NCBI GenBank assembly: GCA_024402135.1
Contig: JAKSJN010000011.1
Coordinates: forward strand, 1 to 64,000
Direction of reading: 5' to 3'
Source: Bacteroidales bacterium
GTDB lineage: Bacteria > Bacteroidota > Bacteroidia > Bacteroidales > UBA932
Length of the DNA: 64,000 bases
This document shows positions 34,274-42,319 of this stretch, one piece after another (the first letter of the stretch is position 1; each line of letters starts with the position of its first letter). Both the position numbers and the translations under genes were made by a program. The notes under the pieces were generated by a model that worked only from the letters and a program-made list of their open reading frames with translations, was not told the DNA's origin and did not search any database.

Positions 34274-34495
34274 ATGTATTGGACACTTGAACTCGCAAGC
34301 TCCCTTGACGATGCACCATGGCCAGCATCAAAGGACGAACTTATCGACTACGCAAACCGTTCCGGTGCGCCTGAGGAGGTCATCGAGAACCTTCAGGAAC
34401 TTGAGGATGACGGCGAGGTTTACGAATCAATCGAAGACATCTGGCCAGACTATCCAACCAAGGACGACTTTTTCTTCAACGAGGAGGAGTACTAA
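34274..34495 (+). CDS. DUF2795 family protein
   Basis: This 73-residue acidic protein is of the DUF2795 family. It has WPASKDELIDYANRSGAPEE, the helix pair NLQELEDDGEVYESIEDIWP and an acidic tail ending in NEEEY. No enzymatic motif is present; the function is unknown. It stands alone between the folE promoter region and the SulP gene. Confidence 0.88.
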   Translation: MYWTLELASSLDDAPWPASKDELIDYANRSGAPEEVIENLQELEDDGEVYESIEDIWPDYPTKDDFFFNEEEY

Positions 34496-34618
34496 TAAGA
34501 ATAACAACTTTTCATTTACAAACCACAACCTTGATGGCTGCGGTTTTGTTTTATTTGGCGCATTATTCCTATATTTACATGCGATTTTATCATGTCCTAA
34601 GTTAGTAGAGTTATTAAA

Positions 34619-36358
34619 ATGAACTTGAAAAACATCAAGGGAGACCTGTTCGGCGGCATTACCGCAGGTATAGTAGCACTCCCGCTTGCATTGGCATTCG
34701 GCATACAGGCATTCAGCGGCATTGATGACCCGTCAGCGAGCTCGCTCGGCGCACTTGCCGGCCTTGTCGGTGCCACACTGCTCGGATTCTTCGCGTCCCT
34801 TTTCGGTGGCACACATTCCCAGATCAGCGGTCCTACCGGTCCCATGACAGTCATCACCGCAAGCGTGATCGGAGGAGCATGGGCTGTATCGGGAGGCAAT
34901 CTGTCAACTGTCCTGGTGACGATGTCGCTTGCCGGCATCTGCTGCGGACTTTTCCAGATACTCTTCGGAGTTCTCAAGATCGGAAAATACATCAGATACA
35001 TACCTTACCCTGTGCTCTCAGGCTTCATGAGCGGCATCGGCGTGATCATCATGCTTCAGCAGATCTACCCTATCGTAGGACTGAAGGCACCAGTCAAGGT
35101 ACTCGACATGCTCATCAAGTTCCCTGGGGCAGTAGCCGGCGGCATCTCCATCACGGCTCTTCTCCTGGGCATAGGCACGATCCTGATCATCTGGCTGATG
35201 CCGAAACTCACCAAGGCCGTGCCTGCAACCCTGGTTGCCCTTATAGTGATGACTGTAATCTCGCTCTTCCTGGACCTGGACGACAGCCTGACCATCGGTT
35301 CGATCCCGGCCGGTCTTCCCATGCCATTCTTCGCGAAGAGCAATATCTCCCTGAGCGGAATCGACTGGGGCACCGCAATATCGTCAGCCATCACACCAGG
35401 AATCACCCTGGCATGCCTCGGTTCCATCGATACACTTTTGACTTCAGTTGTTGCCGACAACATCACCAAGACCAGGCATAACAGCAACAAGGAACTCATC
35501 GGCCAGGGTATAGGAAACGCAATTGCAGGACTCTTCTGCGGCATCGCCGGTGCAGGAGCGACAATGCGTACAGTCGTCAACGTCAAGTCCGGAGGACGCA
35601 CCCAGATCAGCGGCATGGTACATGCCCTTCTTCTCCTTGCCATCCTGCTCGGTCTGGGCTCGCTCGTAAGATTCGTACCGCTTTCAGTTCTCGCCGGCAT
35701 CCTCATAACCGTAGGATTCGGCATCATCGACTTCAAGGGATTCAAGGACCTCCTCAAGGTGACCAGGGAGGATGCATTTGTCCTTCTTGTGGTATTTCTC
35801 GTCACGGTATTCGTTGATCTGCTGACTGCCGTAGGCATCGGCATGGTCGCAGCATGCGTGCTCTTCATGAAGCGCATGGGAGACATGGTGGAAGACCAGG
35901 AACAGGTCTACAACATCAACTCGAAGGACCGCGAAGCTCCGTGGGACGATGACGCACTCATCCCAGAGGTGATCAGAAGTACAACTTACATCATGCACCT
36001 CTCGGGCCCTCTCTTCTTCGGATCCGTGACCAAGTTCAACGAGATGGTAAAGGCAGTTCCAGAGACAGCCAGCGTAGTCATAATCAGAATGAAGAAGACC
36101 GGATACATTGACCAGTCAGGACTGTACGCCATAGAGACCGCCGTAAGCGACCTTGCTGCCAAAGGAGTCGACGTCTATTTCTCGATGGTCACAGAACAGC
36201 CGATGGATATGCTCAGGTCAATAAAACTAGTTCCTGAGGTCGTGCCTGAAGACCATTTCTTCGAATCCTTCGCATCCTGTGCCGAGTTCCTGAATTCCAG
36301 GCTGGAACAGGAGGCTCAGCCGCTGATCGATATCCAGATAGGCCAGAAAGACGAATAA
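34619..36358 (+). CDS. SulP-family inorganic anion transporter
   Basis: This 579-residue inner-membrane transporter belongs to the SulP/SLC26 family, which moves sulfate, bicarbonate or other anions. The N-terminal half has about twelve hydrophobic segments with the family signature LGFFASLFGGTHSQISGPTG near residues 59-78. A cytoplasmic STAS domain starts near residue 445 (TYIMHLSGPLFFGSV, then VVIIRMKKTGYIDQSGLYAIE). The substrate cannot be told from sequence; no carbonic anhydrase or sulfate gene is adjacent. Confidence 0.93.
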   Translation: MNLKNIKGDLFGGITAGIVALPLALAFGIQAFSGIDDPSASSLGALAGLVGATLLGFFASLFGGTHSQISGPTGPMTVITASVIGGAWAVSGGNLSTVLVTMSLAGICCGLFQILFGVLKIGKYIRYIPYPVLSGFMSGIGVIIMLQQIYPIVGLKAPVKVLDMLIKFPGAVAGGISITALLLGIGTILIIWLMPKLTKAVPATLVALIVMTVISLFLDLDDSLTIGSIPAGLPMPFFAKSNISLSGIDWGTAISSAITPGITLACLGSIDTLLTSVVADNITKTRHNSNKELIGQGIGNAIAGLFCGIAGAGATMRTVVNVKSGGRTQISGMVHALLLLAILLGLGSLVRFVPLSVLAGILITVGFGIIDFKGFKDLLKVTREDAFVLLVVFLVTVFVDLLTAVGIGMVAACVLFMKRMGDMVEDQEQVYNINSKDREAPWDDDALIPEVIRSTTYIMHLSGPLFFGSVTKFNEMVKAVPETASVVIIRMKKTGYIDQSGLYAIETAVSDLAAKGVDVYFSMVTEQPMDMLRSIKLVPEVVPEDHFFESFASCAEFLNSRLEQEAQPLIDIQIGQKDE

Positions 36359-36410
36359 TTGCTATATTCACGGAAATACATAATGCACAACTGAATAAAC
36401 GAATCGCAAC

Positions 36411-37034
36411 ATGAAAAGAATTCTCCTTCTTGCAGCCACCGCAGCACTCATGCTGACTGGTTGCTCATCAGAGACAAGCAACACTGCCGCCGCTGACGGA
36501 GTATCATTCGACGAGGTCCTCAGCACCAGAAGAAGCATCAGAAGCTATGACGCTTCAAAGACCATCTCCGAGAGTGAAGTACGCGAGATCCTTCTCGCGA
36601 CCCAGGACGCCCCATCATGGGCTAACGACCAGCCAAGCAAATACTATGTCGCAATGAGCCCCGAGAAGATTGCCGCTATCCAGGAGCTCATCGGAGAAGG
36701 AAACAAGAAGAACGTCCAGGGCGCACCTGTACTTATCGTATCCACCTATGAGAAGAGCAAGTCAGGTTTCTTCGGCGGCAACGCCATCAACGAAGTAGGT
36801 GACGGATGGGGCGCATACGACAATGGACTCAGCAACGCATACTTCATCCTCAAGGCAAGAGCAATGGGTTTCGACACCCTCATCATGGGAATGCGTGACT
36901 CCGATGGACTCAGAAGCCTTCTCGGCATTCCATCAGACGAAGCGATCATGGCAGTCATCTCTCTCGGATACAGAGCCGGCGAGCCACGAATGCCCGTTCA
37001 TCGCGACCTCGACGAAATCGTCAAGTTCTACTAG
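36411..37034 (+). CDS. Nitroreductase-family lipoprotein
   Basis: This 207-residue flavoprotein-family oxidoreductase has the FMN-binding start TRRSIRSYD (39-47). Further family segments are SWANDQPSKYYV, then GWGAYDNGLSNAYFILKARAMGFDT and the closing LGYRAGEPR. Unlike ordinary cytoplasmic nitroreductases, it has a lipoprotein signal peptide (LMLTGCSSE, Cys18). It should therefore sit at the outside face of a membrane. The substrate is unknown. It follows the SulP gene by 52 bases and ends in a terminator. Confidence 0.9.
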   Translation: MKRILLLAATAALMLTGCSSETSNTAAADGVSFDEVLSTRRSIRSYDASKTISESEVREILLATQDAPSWANDQPSKYYVAMSPEKIAAIQELIGEGNKKNVQGAPVLIVSTYEKSKSGFFGGNAINEVGDGWGAYDNGLSNAYFILKARAMGFDTLIMGMRDSDGLRSLLGIPSDEAIMAVISLGYRAGEPRMPVHRDLDEIVKFY

Positions 37035-37052
37035 AATCTATCTACGAAACAG

Positions 37053-37082
37053 AAAAGACTGACCGGAAGGCCAGTCTTTTCT
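37053..37082 (+). terminator. Terminator after the nitroreductase gene
   Basis: AAAAGACTG and CAGTCTTTT arms, with inner CC/GG pairs and a GGAA loop, followed by CTTT, 18 bases past the stop. Confidence 0.85.
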
Positions 37083-37084
37083 TT

Positions 37085-37201
37085 ATGTCTCGCGAAGCGA
37101 ATCCGCATCAGCGGATCGGCCGTGCCGTGTATTTGTGAGTTTTCGAACAAATACGGAAAGGTGGAAAGGCCGTGGGGGTTACAGGGGGAGCGAAGCGCCC
37201 C
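37085..37201. repeat. Multi-hairpin intergenic element
   Basis: Four short hairpins lie in a row: TCGC-GAA-GCGA, ATCCGC-ATCA-GCGGAT, a longer one with arms around TATTTGT and ACAAATA, and GGGGG-AGCGAAGCG-CCCCC. GGCCGTG occurs twice as a direct repeat. No reading frame is visible. The layout and the TCTCGC start resemble the element at 27148-27279. Confidence 0.55.
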
Positions 37202-37206
37202 CTTAT

Positions 37207-37956
37207 CTATGGAAGCCGGTATAACCAGCCGGGAGGTGGAGGAGGAACCTGGGACTGGCTGGAGTTGATGTAGAAAGTGACTTCATAGCGTCCACCTTCC
37301 AGAACACCCTTGCCGGCGAACGGCCTAACGTTCGGACTGTCGACCATAGCCGCAATCTTGCAATTTCCATTCGGCACCGTGATGGTTGCTGTACCACCTC
37401 TGATGATATAAAGTTCCTTGCTCTCCAGTCCGCTGTACAGAATATGAAGGACTACTCCTGTACTGTTCTCGATGACGATGGTACTATACTCGGAATCTTC
37501 GTCGCTCTGGACATGCTTGAAGCCAGGAAGGCTGCTATGCGGATTGTTCAGGACATTCTCGACATCGATGTCAATGATCCTCTGGGTAGCCTGGGGCACA
37601 TGCGCGCCATACGGATACATAGCCGTATATTTCTGGTAAGCGTCCCTGGTACCTATGGCACAGGCCCTCTCCCAAGCGGTATCCTCGCTGCCCCATTTCC
37701 TCTCGTCAAGCTTGTTCTGGAGTTCCTTCAGGGAAGAATCCTCATATCCATCCTTGCGGATAGGAGCGGACCCTGGCGCATTTGCCGGAATCGAGACCTT
37801 GCCGGGATCGACCATGACCTTTCCCGCCCTGAGACTGCCGGAAGAGCTCCTTTCAACAGCCCGCCTGTTGGTGGTCGCAGACGACTGTGCGCCGGCGTTC
37901 AACGAATAGAGCACCAGCGTACATATCAACATCATTATCCTGGACCACCTAGGCAT
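37207..37956 (-). CDS. Secreted protein of unknown function with proline-rich C-terminus
   Basis: This 249-residue protein starts at the ATG at 37956, one base overlapping the FKBP stop (TGATG). The signal peptide is MPRWSRIMMLICTLVLYSL with a likely cleavage after NAGA. A Ser/Arg-rich low-complexity stretch follows. Next comes a helical segment with WERACAIGTRDAYQKYTAMYP and a beta-rich domain (VIENSTGVVLHILYSG, then GGTATITVPNGNCKIAAMV). It ends in VPPPPPGW. I do not recognise the family. The coupling to FKBP hints at an envelope-folding or secreted role. Confidence 0.7.
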   Translation of the reverse strand: MPRWSRIMMLICTLVLYSLNAGAQSSATTNRRAVERSSSGSLRAGKVMVDPGKVSIPANAPGSAPIRKDGYEDSSLKELQNKLDERKWGSEDTAWERACAIGTRDAYQKYTAMYPYGAHVPQATQRIIDIDVENVLNNPHSSLPGFKHVQSDEDSEYSTIVIENSTGVVLHILYSGLESKELYIIRGGTATITVPNGNCKIAAMVDSPNVRPFAGKGVLEGGRYEVTFYINSSQSQVPPPPPGWLYRLP

Positions 37957-38366
37957 CAATTGATCTTCAAGAGTTCGATTTCAAAAATCAGTGTGCTGTG
38001 CGCAGGAATGTCCGGCTGACTGAATGAGCCATATCCGTACTTGGCGGGAATGATAACCTCATACTTGTCACCCTCGACCATCCTCAGCAGAGCGGCCTGC
38101 CAGCCCACGATCAGTTCGCGAAGCCTGAATACAGGTGGCAGGTCCATGCCGTCAGTTGTATCGAAAACCGTACCATCGATAAGACGGCCGGTATAATTGC
38201 AGAAGATCACATCATTCAGGACCGGTCTTCTACGGCCATGTCCCTCTTCCAGCCGCTTCAGAAGAATACCGCTCTCAAGCACCAGGTACTCCCCTGTCGC
38301 AGCCTTGGTCTGGAGAAACTCCTCGTTCGCGATCTTATATTGATTCGGCTTTCTGGTCTTTCTCAT
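37956..38366 (-). CDS. FKBP-type peptidyl-prolyl cis-trans isomerase
   Basis: This 136-residue enzyme accelerates proline isomerisation. The FKBP core reads DVIFCNYTGRLIDGTVFDTT, VGWQAALLRMVEGDKYEVIIP, AKYGYGSF and HSTLIFEIELLKIN. The N-terminal 45 residues are charged and show no signal peptide, so it appears cytoplasmic. Many FKBPs of this phylum are lipoproteins instead. It lies 6 bases after the acetylesterase gene of the neighbouring utilisation locus and overlaps the secreted unknown gene by 1 base. Confidence 0.92.
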   Translation of the reverse strand: MRKTRKPNQYKIANEEFLQTKAATGEYLVLESGILLKRLEEGHGRRRPVLNDVIFCNYTGRLIDGTVFDTTDGMDLPPVFRLRELIVGWQAALLRMVEGDKYEVIIPAKYGYGSFSQPDIPAHSTLIFEIELLKIN

Positions 38367-38372
38367 GATCGA

Positions 38373-40283
38373 TCAATATGACACCTTTCTGCGGGTTTCT
38401 GGCTGGTATTCCCAATCATCTGTCCTGAACGGAGAGGCAAGAAGACCTTCCTTGTTGGTCAGGTTGGCATTGTCAGGGTTGTTCGCCCATGCATAGCGTA
38501 CTGCAACCGGCTCAGGCACTGCAGGGCTGGAAACAACGACGGTATTGCCCTTGATCTCGGCGTCAGCCCATACGAAATTCCGATCGGCTCCGGCGATGGC
38601 GAAGTGCTGGAGTTTTCCTCCCTGGGCCCTGAGGCCGCCTACGCCTGTGAAGCTGATAATTATCTTGTTGCCGACAATCTTCATATCCTTATATACCGGA
38701 CCTGATGATACGACCTTTCTGTGAAGGTAGAGGTCCTCTGCCTGGATATAGAGAGTCTTGGCAAGGTCTTTCTTGTTGAGTGGATGTATGTCGTTGTACT
38801 CTCCTGTGTTGTAGCAGACGGCGAGCGAAGTGTTGGGAACGCTGAGATGAGTCTTCATCTGCGCCTCGCGGAGTCTGGCCCAGTCGCTGTCGGTAGGAGT
38901 ATCGTACTTCTCCATGTAGTTTGGAAGCTGGCAGATGAGGAATGGCATCTCTGGCATGTTGAACACTTCCCTCCAATTTGAGATAAGCCTGGTCAGGAGA
39001 GCCTGGTACTTGTCAGCCTGAGCGGCATTGGACTCGCCCTGATACCATACGGCACCGGCAATGTTGTAGTTCCTTACCGGCCAGATCATGCCGTTGTACA
39101 GGCCTGCTCCGGTGAATCGTGGTCCGCGTGCCATCATGTTGCCTCCAGGGCCCATGCCGCGGCCTGCAGGTGCAGGTCCCTGCTTGTATTTCCATTCGCC
39201 GGTCAGGTCGATTTCAGCCTCGTCGCCGACAATCTTGTATGGCTTGTCAGGAACGAAGCCGGCGTCACCGGCATTCGCAGTAAGTCTCACTGCAACGACA
39301 TTTCTGCCCTCATGAAGAAGTCCGGCAGGGATGTCGTATTTGCGTGGCGGGCCGAAGTATGTGGTCTGGCCGACAAGGACTCCATTGACATAAACCTGGT
39401 CGCCATCAACCATTCTGCCCATATAGATCTTTGCATGACGGCCATCCATTGAAGCCGGCACGTCTATTCCCTTTCTGAAAAAGACAACTCCGTTAGGAAT
39501 GCCCGAATCAGCAAGGTAGTTCGGTTCGATGACAGTCGCCCACTGAGAATCGTCATAGGACTCATTCAGCCACGACTGGTCATTCTGTTCACGCTGCTGA
39601 GCAGCAGCCTGATCAGCGGCAGCCTTCTGGGCAGCCTGCTCAGGAATCTGAAGAAGATACTCCTCCGCAATCCAACTCTCGATCCTTGAACCGCCAAGGC
39701 TGGAAACCAGCATACCCTGCGGGACTCCCGTCTTCTCATAAGCCTCTACGGCAAAGAAGTAGGCCAGAGCCTTCCAGTTCATGATGTCGGAAGCGACACC
39801 CGAATGCCATCTCTCGCCCTGGAGGATATCCTCGTTGAGGACACCAGGTGTTTCCTGGGTAGGAACCTTGTAGAGACGGATCATATGGTTGTTGGATACA
39901 TTGATCTCCGGGTATCTGTCCACAAGACGCTCTATAGGAGTCTCCTGGTTCGACTGGCCGGAAAGAAGCCAGACATCGCCGACGAGCACGTCTCGAAGAA
40001 TGATCTCATTCACCTCAAGGAGGTAAGGACCACCGGCCTTGTGAGGAGCCAGCTTTACTGCCCAGTTGCCCTTTGAGTCAGCCTGGGTGAAATAATGGTT
40101 GCCATCGAATCTTACGGTCACCTTCTCGCCAGGATCTGCCCAGCCCCATACATTGAGCTCAACATCTCTCTGGAGGACCATACAGTCCGAAATAACCTTT
40201 GGAAGCCTTACTTTGGCATCTGCATTGAATGCAGCAGCGGCTGCCAGCAATGCTGTGAACAGGATTCTCGAATATCTTCTCAT
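38373..40283 (-). CDS. Sialate O-acetylesterase family protein (probable xylan/side-chain acetylesterase)
   Basis: From the ATG at 40283 the protein has 636 residues with a signal peptide (MRRYSRILFTALLAAAAAF). The SGNH catalytic serine is in LLSGQSNQE near residue 118. The block WYQGESNA and the late acid/histidine block NDIHPLNKK complete the catalytic site. A beta-sandwich insertion with FFRKGIDVP sits between the halves. The family covers 9-O-acetyl-sialate esterases and acetylxylan esterases. The GH67 enzyme and SusCD pair upstream favour a xylan-side-chain substrate, which is inference. It is separated from susD by a terminator. Confidence 0.88.
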   Translation of the reverse strand: MRRYSRILFTALLAAAAAFNADAKVRLPKVISDCMVLQRDVELNVWGWADPGEKVTVRFDGNHYFTQADSKGNWAVKLAPHKAGGPYLLEVNEIILRDVLVGDVWLLSGQSNQETPIERLVDRYPEINVSNNHMIRLYKVPTQETPGVLNEDILQGERWHSGVASDIMNWKALAYFFAVEAYEKTGVPQGMLVSSLGGSRIESWIAEEYLLQIPEQAAQKAAADQAAAQQREQNDQSWLNESYDDSQWATVIEPNYLADSGIPNGVVFFRKGIDVPASMDGRHAKIYMGRMVDGDQVYVNGVLVGQTTYFGPPRKYDIPAGLLHEGRNVVAVRLTANAGDAGFVPDKPYKIVGDEAEIDLTGEWKYKQGPAPAGRGMGPGGNMMARGPRFTGAGLYNGMIWPVRNYNIAGAVWYQGESNAAQADKYQALLTRLISNWREVFNMPEMPFLICQLPNYMEKYDTPTDSDWARLREAQMKTHLSVPNTSLAVCYNTGEYNDIHPLNKKDLAKTLYIQAEDLYLHRKVVSSGPVYKDMKIVGNKIIISFTGVGGLRAQGGKLQHFAIAGADRNFVWADAEIKGNTVVVSSPAVPEPVAVRYAWANNPDNANLTNKEGLLASPFRTDDWEYQPETRRKVSY

Positions 40284-40300
40284 AGATTTGGTTTTATTAA

Positions 40301-40333
40301 AAAGGCATGGTCCGGAGACCATGCCTTTGAATA
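40301..40333 (-). terminator. Terminator or attenuator after susD
   Basis: AAAGGCATGGTC and GACCATGCCTTT are perfect 12-base arms with a 4-base loop, followed by a T-run on the minus strand, 20 bases past the susD stop. Confidence 0.88.
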
Positions 40334-40348
40334 TGGATTGAAGACAGA

Positions 40349-42307
40349 TTACTCTGCAGACTCATCAAAATCCTTTACATAACCAGGATTCTGGTAAGCG
40401 TTCTTCTCAGCTGCGGTTGCGAGCATACCATCCATCTGGCTCTTTGGAATTGGGCGAAGATAGTGGTAGTTCTCGTAGATACGCTTGGTGACAGCTGGAG
40501 TTCTGTCGTTCTGTGCAGCACCGCAGATGGTGTACTGGCCAGCACGCTCGATGAGGGTCTGGGTACGAACGAGCTCGAACCAGCGGAAGCATGAACCATA
40601 GTTCTCACGCATAGCCTCATCAAGGATGAAGTCGATGGTGATGGTCTCAGGAGTAGCGTCGGTAAGTTCCTTGCTATAGTCAGCAACATACTCGAAGCGG
40701 CCCTGCTCCTTCATGATCCACTTACCTGCACGGGCACGGAGAACATTGAGCTGATTGCGAGCCTCATCGTTATTGCCAAGCTTGAATGCAGCCTCGGCAG
40801 CGGTGAGATAGAGCTCAGAGAAGCGAAGGATAGGGAAAGGACGGGTGCTGCCGCAGTTAGGCTCACCGATACCGCTGGTGTTGGTACGATAAGGACCATA
40901 CTTCCAGAGTGAAGGATAGTTGAGACGGCTGACACCTGAAGGGTTGATTACATAGTAGTCATAGTTAGGTGAAACACCCATCATACCCTTGCCTGAAGCG
41001 TAGGTGTACTCAACGGTAGGATCCTCATCCATAAGGAATACGAGGAAGCGATCACCCATCTTGATCTGTGCGCCGTTAGGACCGGCAACATACTCAACGT
41101 TCTTGAAGTTGTTATCCTTGGTCCAGTTGGTGGTGAGGGTCCAGCAGAAGGTACCGTCAGCACGTGAGTCCCACTGGTGGTTCTCGGTCATGATCTTGAG
41201 AGCCTCGTGGGTAGGTGCCATACGGGTCCAAGGACGACCGTCAACCTGTGCATCGGTACGGAGAACAGGGTTGATGTTCTTGGTTGAACCATCGGTAAGG
41301 GTAGCCTTTGCGGTCATACCAGGATAGTTCCAGGTCATAGCCCAGCTTACCATGTTTGAAGAACCGTTGGTATTCATACCGGTGATAGGAGAACCGTTGT
41401 ACTGCTCTGAGTTCTCGGTATGGTCTGCGTAGAATACGTTCTCAGTGTTCTGGCGGTCATAAGCGCCGTCGTTAACCTGATAGAAGTATGGCATGAGACC
41501 GAATGGACCAGGGTTTGCGATACCCTCGGTTGCTACGTTGTATGCGAGCTGGAAGTACTGCTGTGCAGACTTGCCATCAAGAGCCTTGCGGTCGCACTCT
41601 GGATAGGTAGCGATGCCCTTAGGGTTCTCGAGCCACCATCCGAAGGTAAGATATGCCTTTGAAAGAAGGATACGTGCAGCGGTCTTGGTGACAGCACCGG
41701 TAAGACGGCCTTTCTCAGGGAGGTTCTCTACAGCGTACTCAAGGTCAGGGAAGATACACTTGCCATAAACCTCAGGAACGGTGTTACGGGTAGAGGTACG
41801 TACTGCTGAACGGTTGAATGCGAGTTCACCTGAACCGAGGTCAAGTGGAACGCCACCGAATGAACGAACCATGTTGAAATAGTCGAATGCACGGAAGAAG
41901 CGAGCCTCGGCGATGAGTGAAGGTGCAAGGTTCACAGCCTCTGCGTTCTCGATGATACCGTTAGCGGTGTTGATGTAGCTGAATGACCAGTACTCGCCAC
42001 CGATAGAGTTTGATCCTGATGGAGCAGCAGCAGCGCCTGAGTAGTCGCAAAGCTTGAATCCACCGTCAGCTGACTCAGCATAGGTAGCCTCGTCGGTACC
42101 GCCTGAACCACTGTTGAAAGGACCATGCTGACCGAACATGCGGTAGTGTGAGTAGAGAGCGGTAAGACCACCCTCGATACCAGCAGGTGTAGTGAAGAAC
42201 TCTGGTGTATACTTATTCTTAGGATGCTCCTCAAGAATTGAAGTACATGAGCTGAGGAGCATCATTGCTCCACAAGCACCAAGGAGTATTTTATTGATAT
42301 TTTTCAT
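40349..42307 (-). CDS. SusD/RagB-family glycan-binding lipoprotein
   Basis: This 652-residue protein is the surface lipoprotein that closes over the SusC channel and binds glycan. The lipobox is LLSSCTS. The SusD N-terminal region reads EEHPKNKYTPEFFTTPAGIEGGLTALYSHYRMFG around residues 27-60. TPR-type helices and the C-terminal RPF-type segment PFPILRFSELYLTAAEAAFKLG, then NVLRARAG and RENYGSCFRWFELVRT, follow. It pairs with the susC gene 12 bases upstream. The ligand is probably a glucuronoxylan fragment, from the adjacent GH67 gene. Confidence 0.95.
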   Translation of the reverse strand: MKNINKILLGACGAMMLLSSCTSILEEHPKNKYTPEFFTTPAGIEGGLTALYSHYRMFGQHGPFNSGSGGTDEATYAESADGGFKLCDYSGAAAAPSGSNSIGGEYWSFSYINTANGIIENAEAVNLAPSLIAEARFFRAFDYFNMVRSFGGVPLDLGSGELAFNRSAVRTSTRNTVPEVYGKCIFPDLEYAVENLPEKGRLTGAVTKTAARILLSKAYLTFGWWLENPKGIATYPECDRKALDGKSAQQYFQLAYNVATEGIANPGPFGLMPYFYQVNDGAYDRQNTENVFYADHTENSEQYNGSPITGMNTNGSSNMVSWAMTWNYPGMTAKATLTDGSTKNINPVLRTDAQVDGRPWTRMAPTHEALKIMTENHQWDSRADGTFCWTLTTNWTKDNNFKNVEYVAGPNGAQIKMGDRFLVFLMDEDPTVEYTYASGKGMMGVSPNYDYYVINPSGVSRLNYPSLWKYGPYRTNTSGIGEPNCGSTRPFPILRFSELYLTAAEAAFKLGNNDEARNQLNVLRARAGKWIMKEQGRFEYVADYSKELTDATPETITIDFILDEAMRENYGSCFRWFELVRTQTLIERAGQYTICGAAQNDRTPAVTKRIYENYHYLRPIPKSQMDGMLATAAEKNAYQNPGYVKDFDESAE

Positions 42308-42319
42308 GATTCGTATGCA

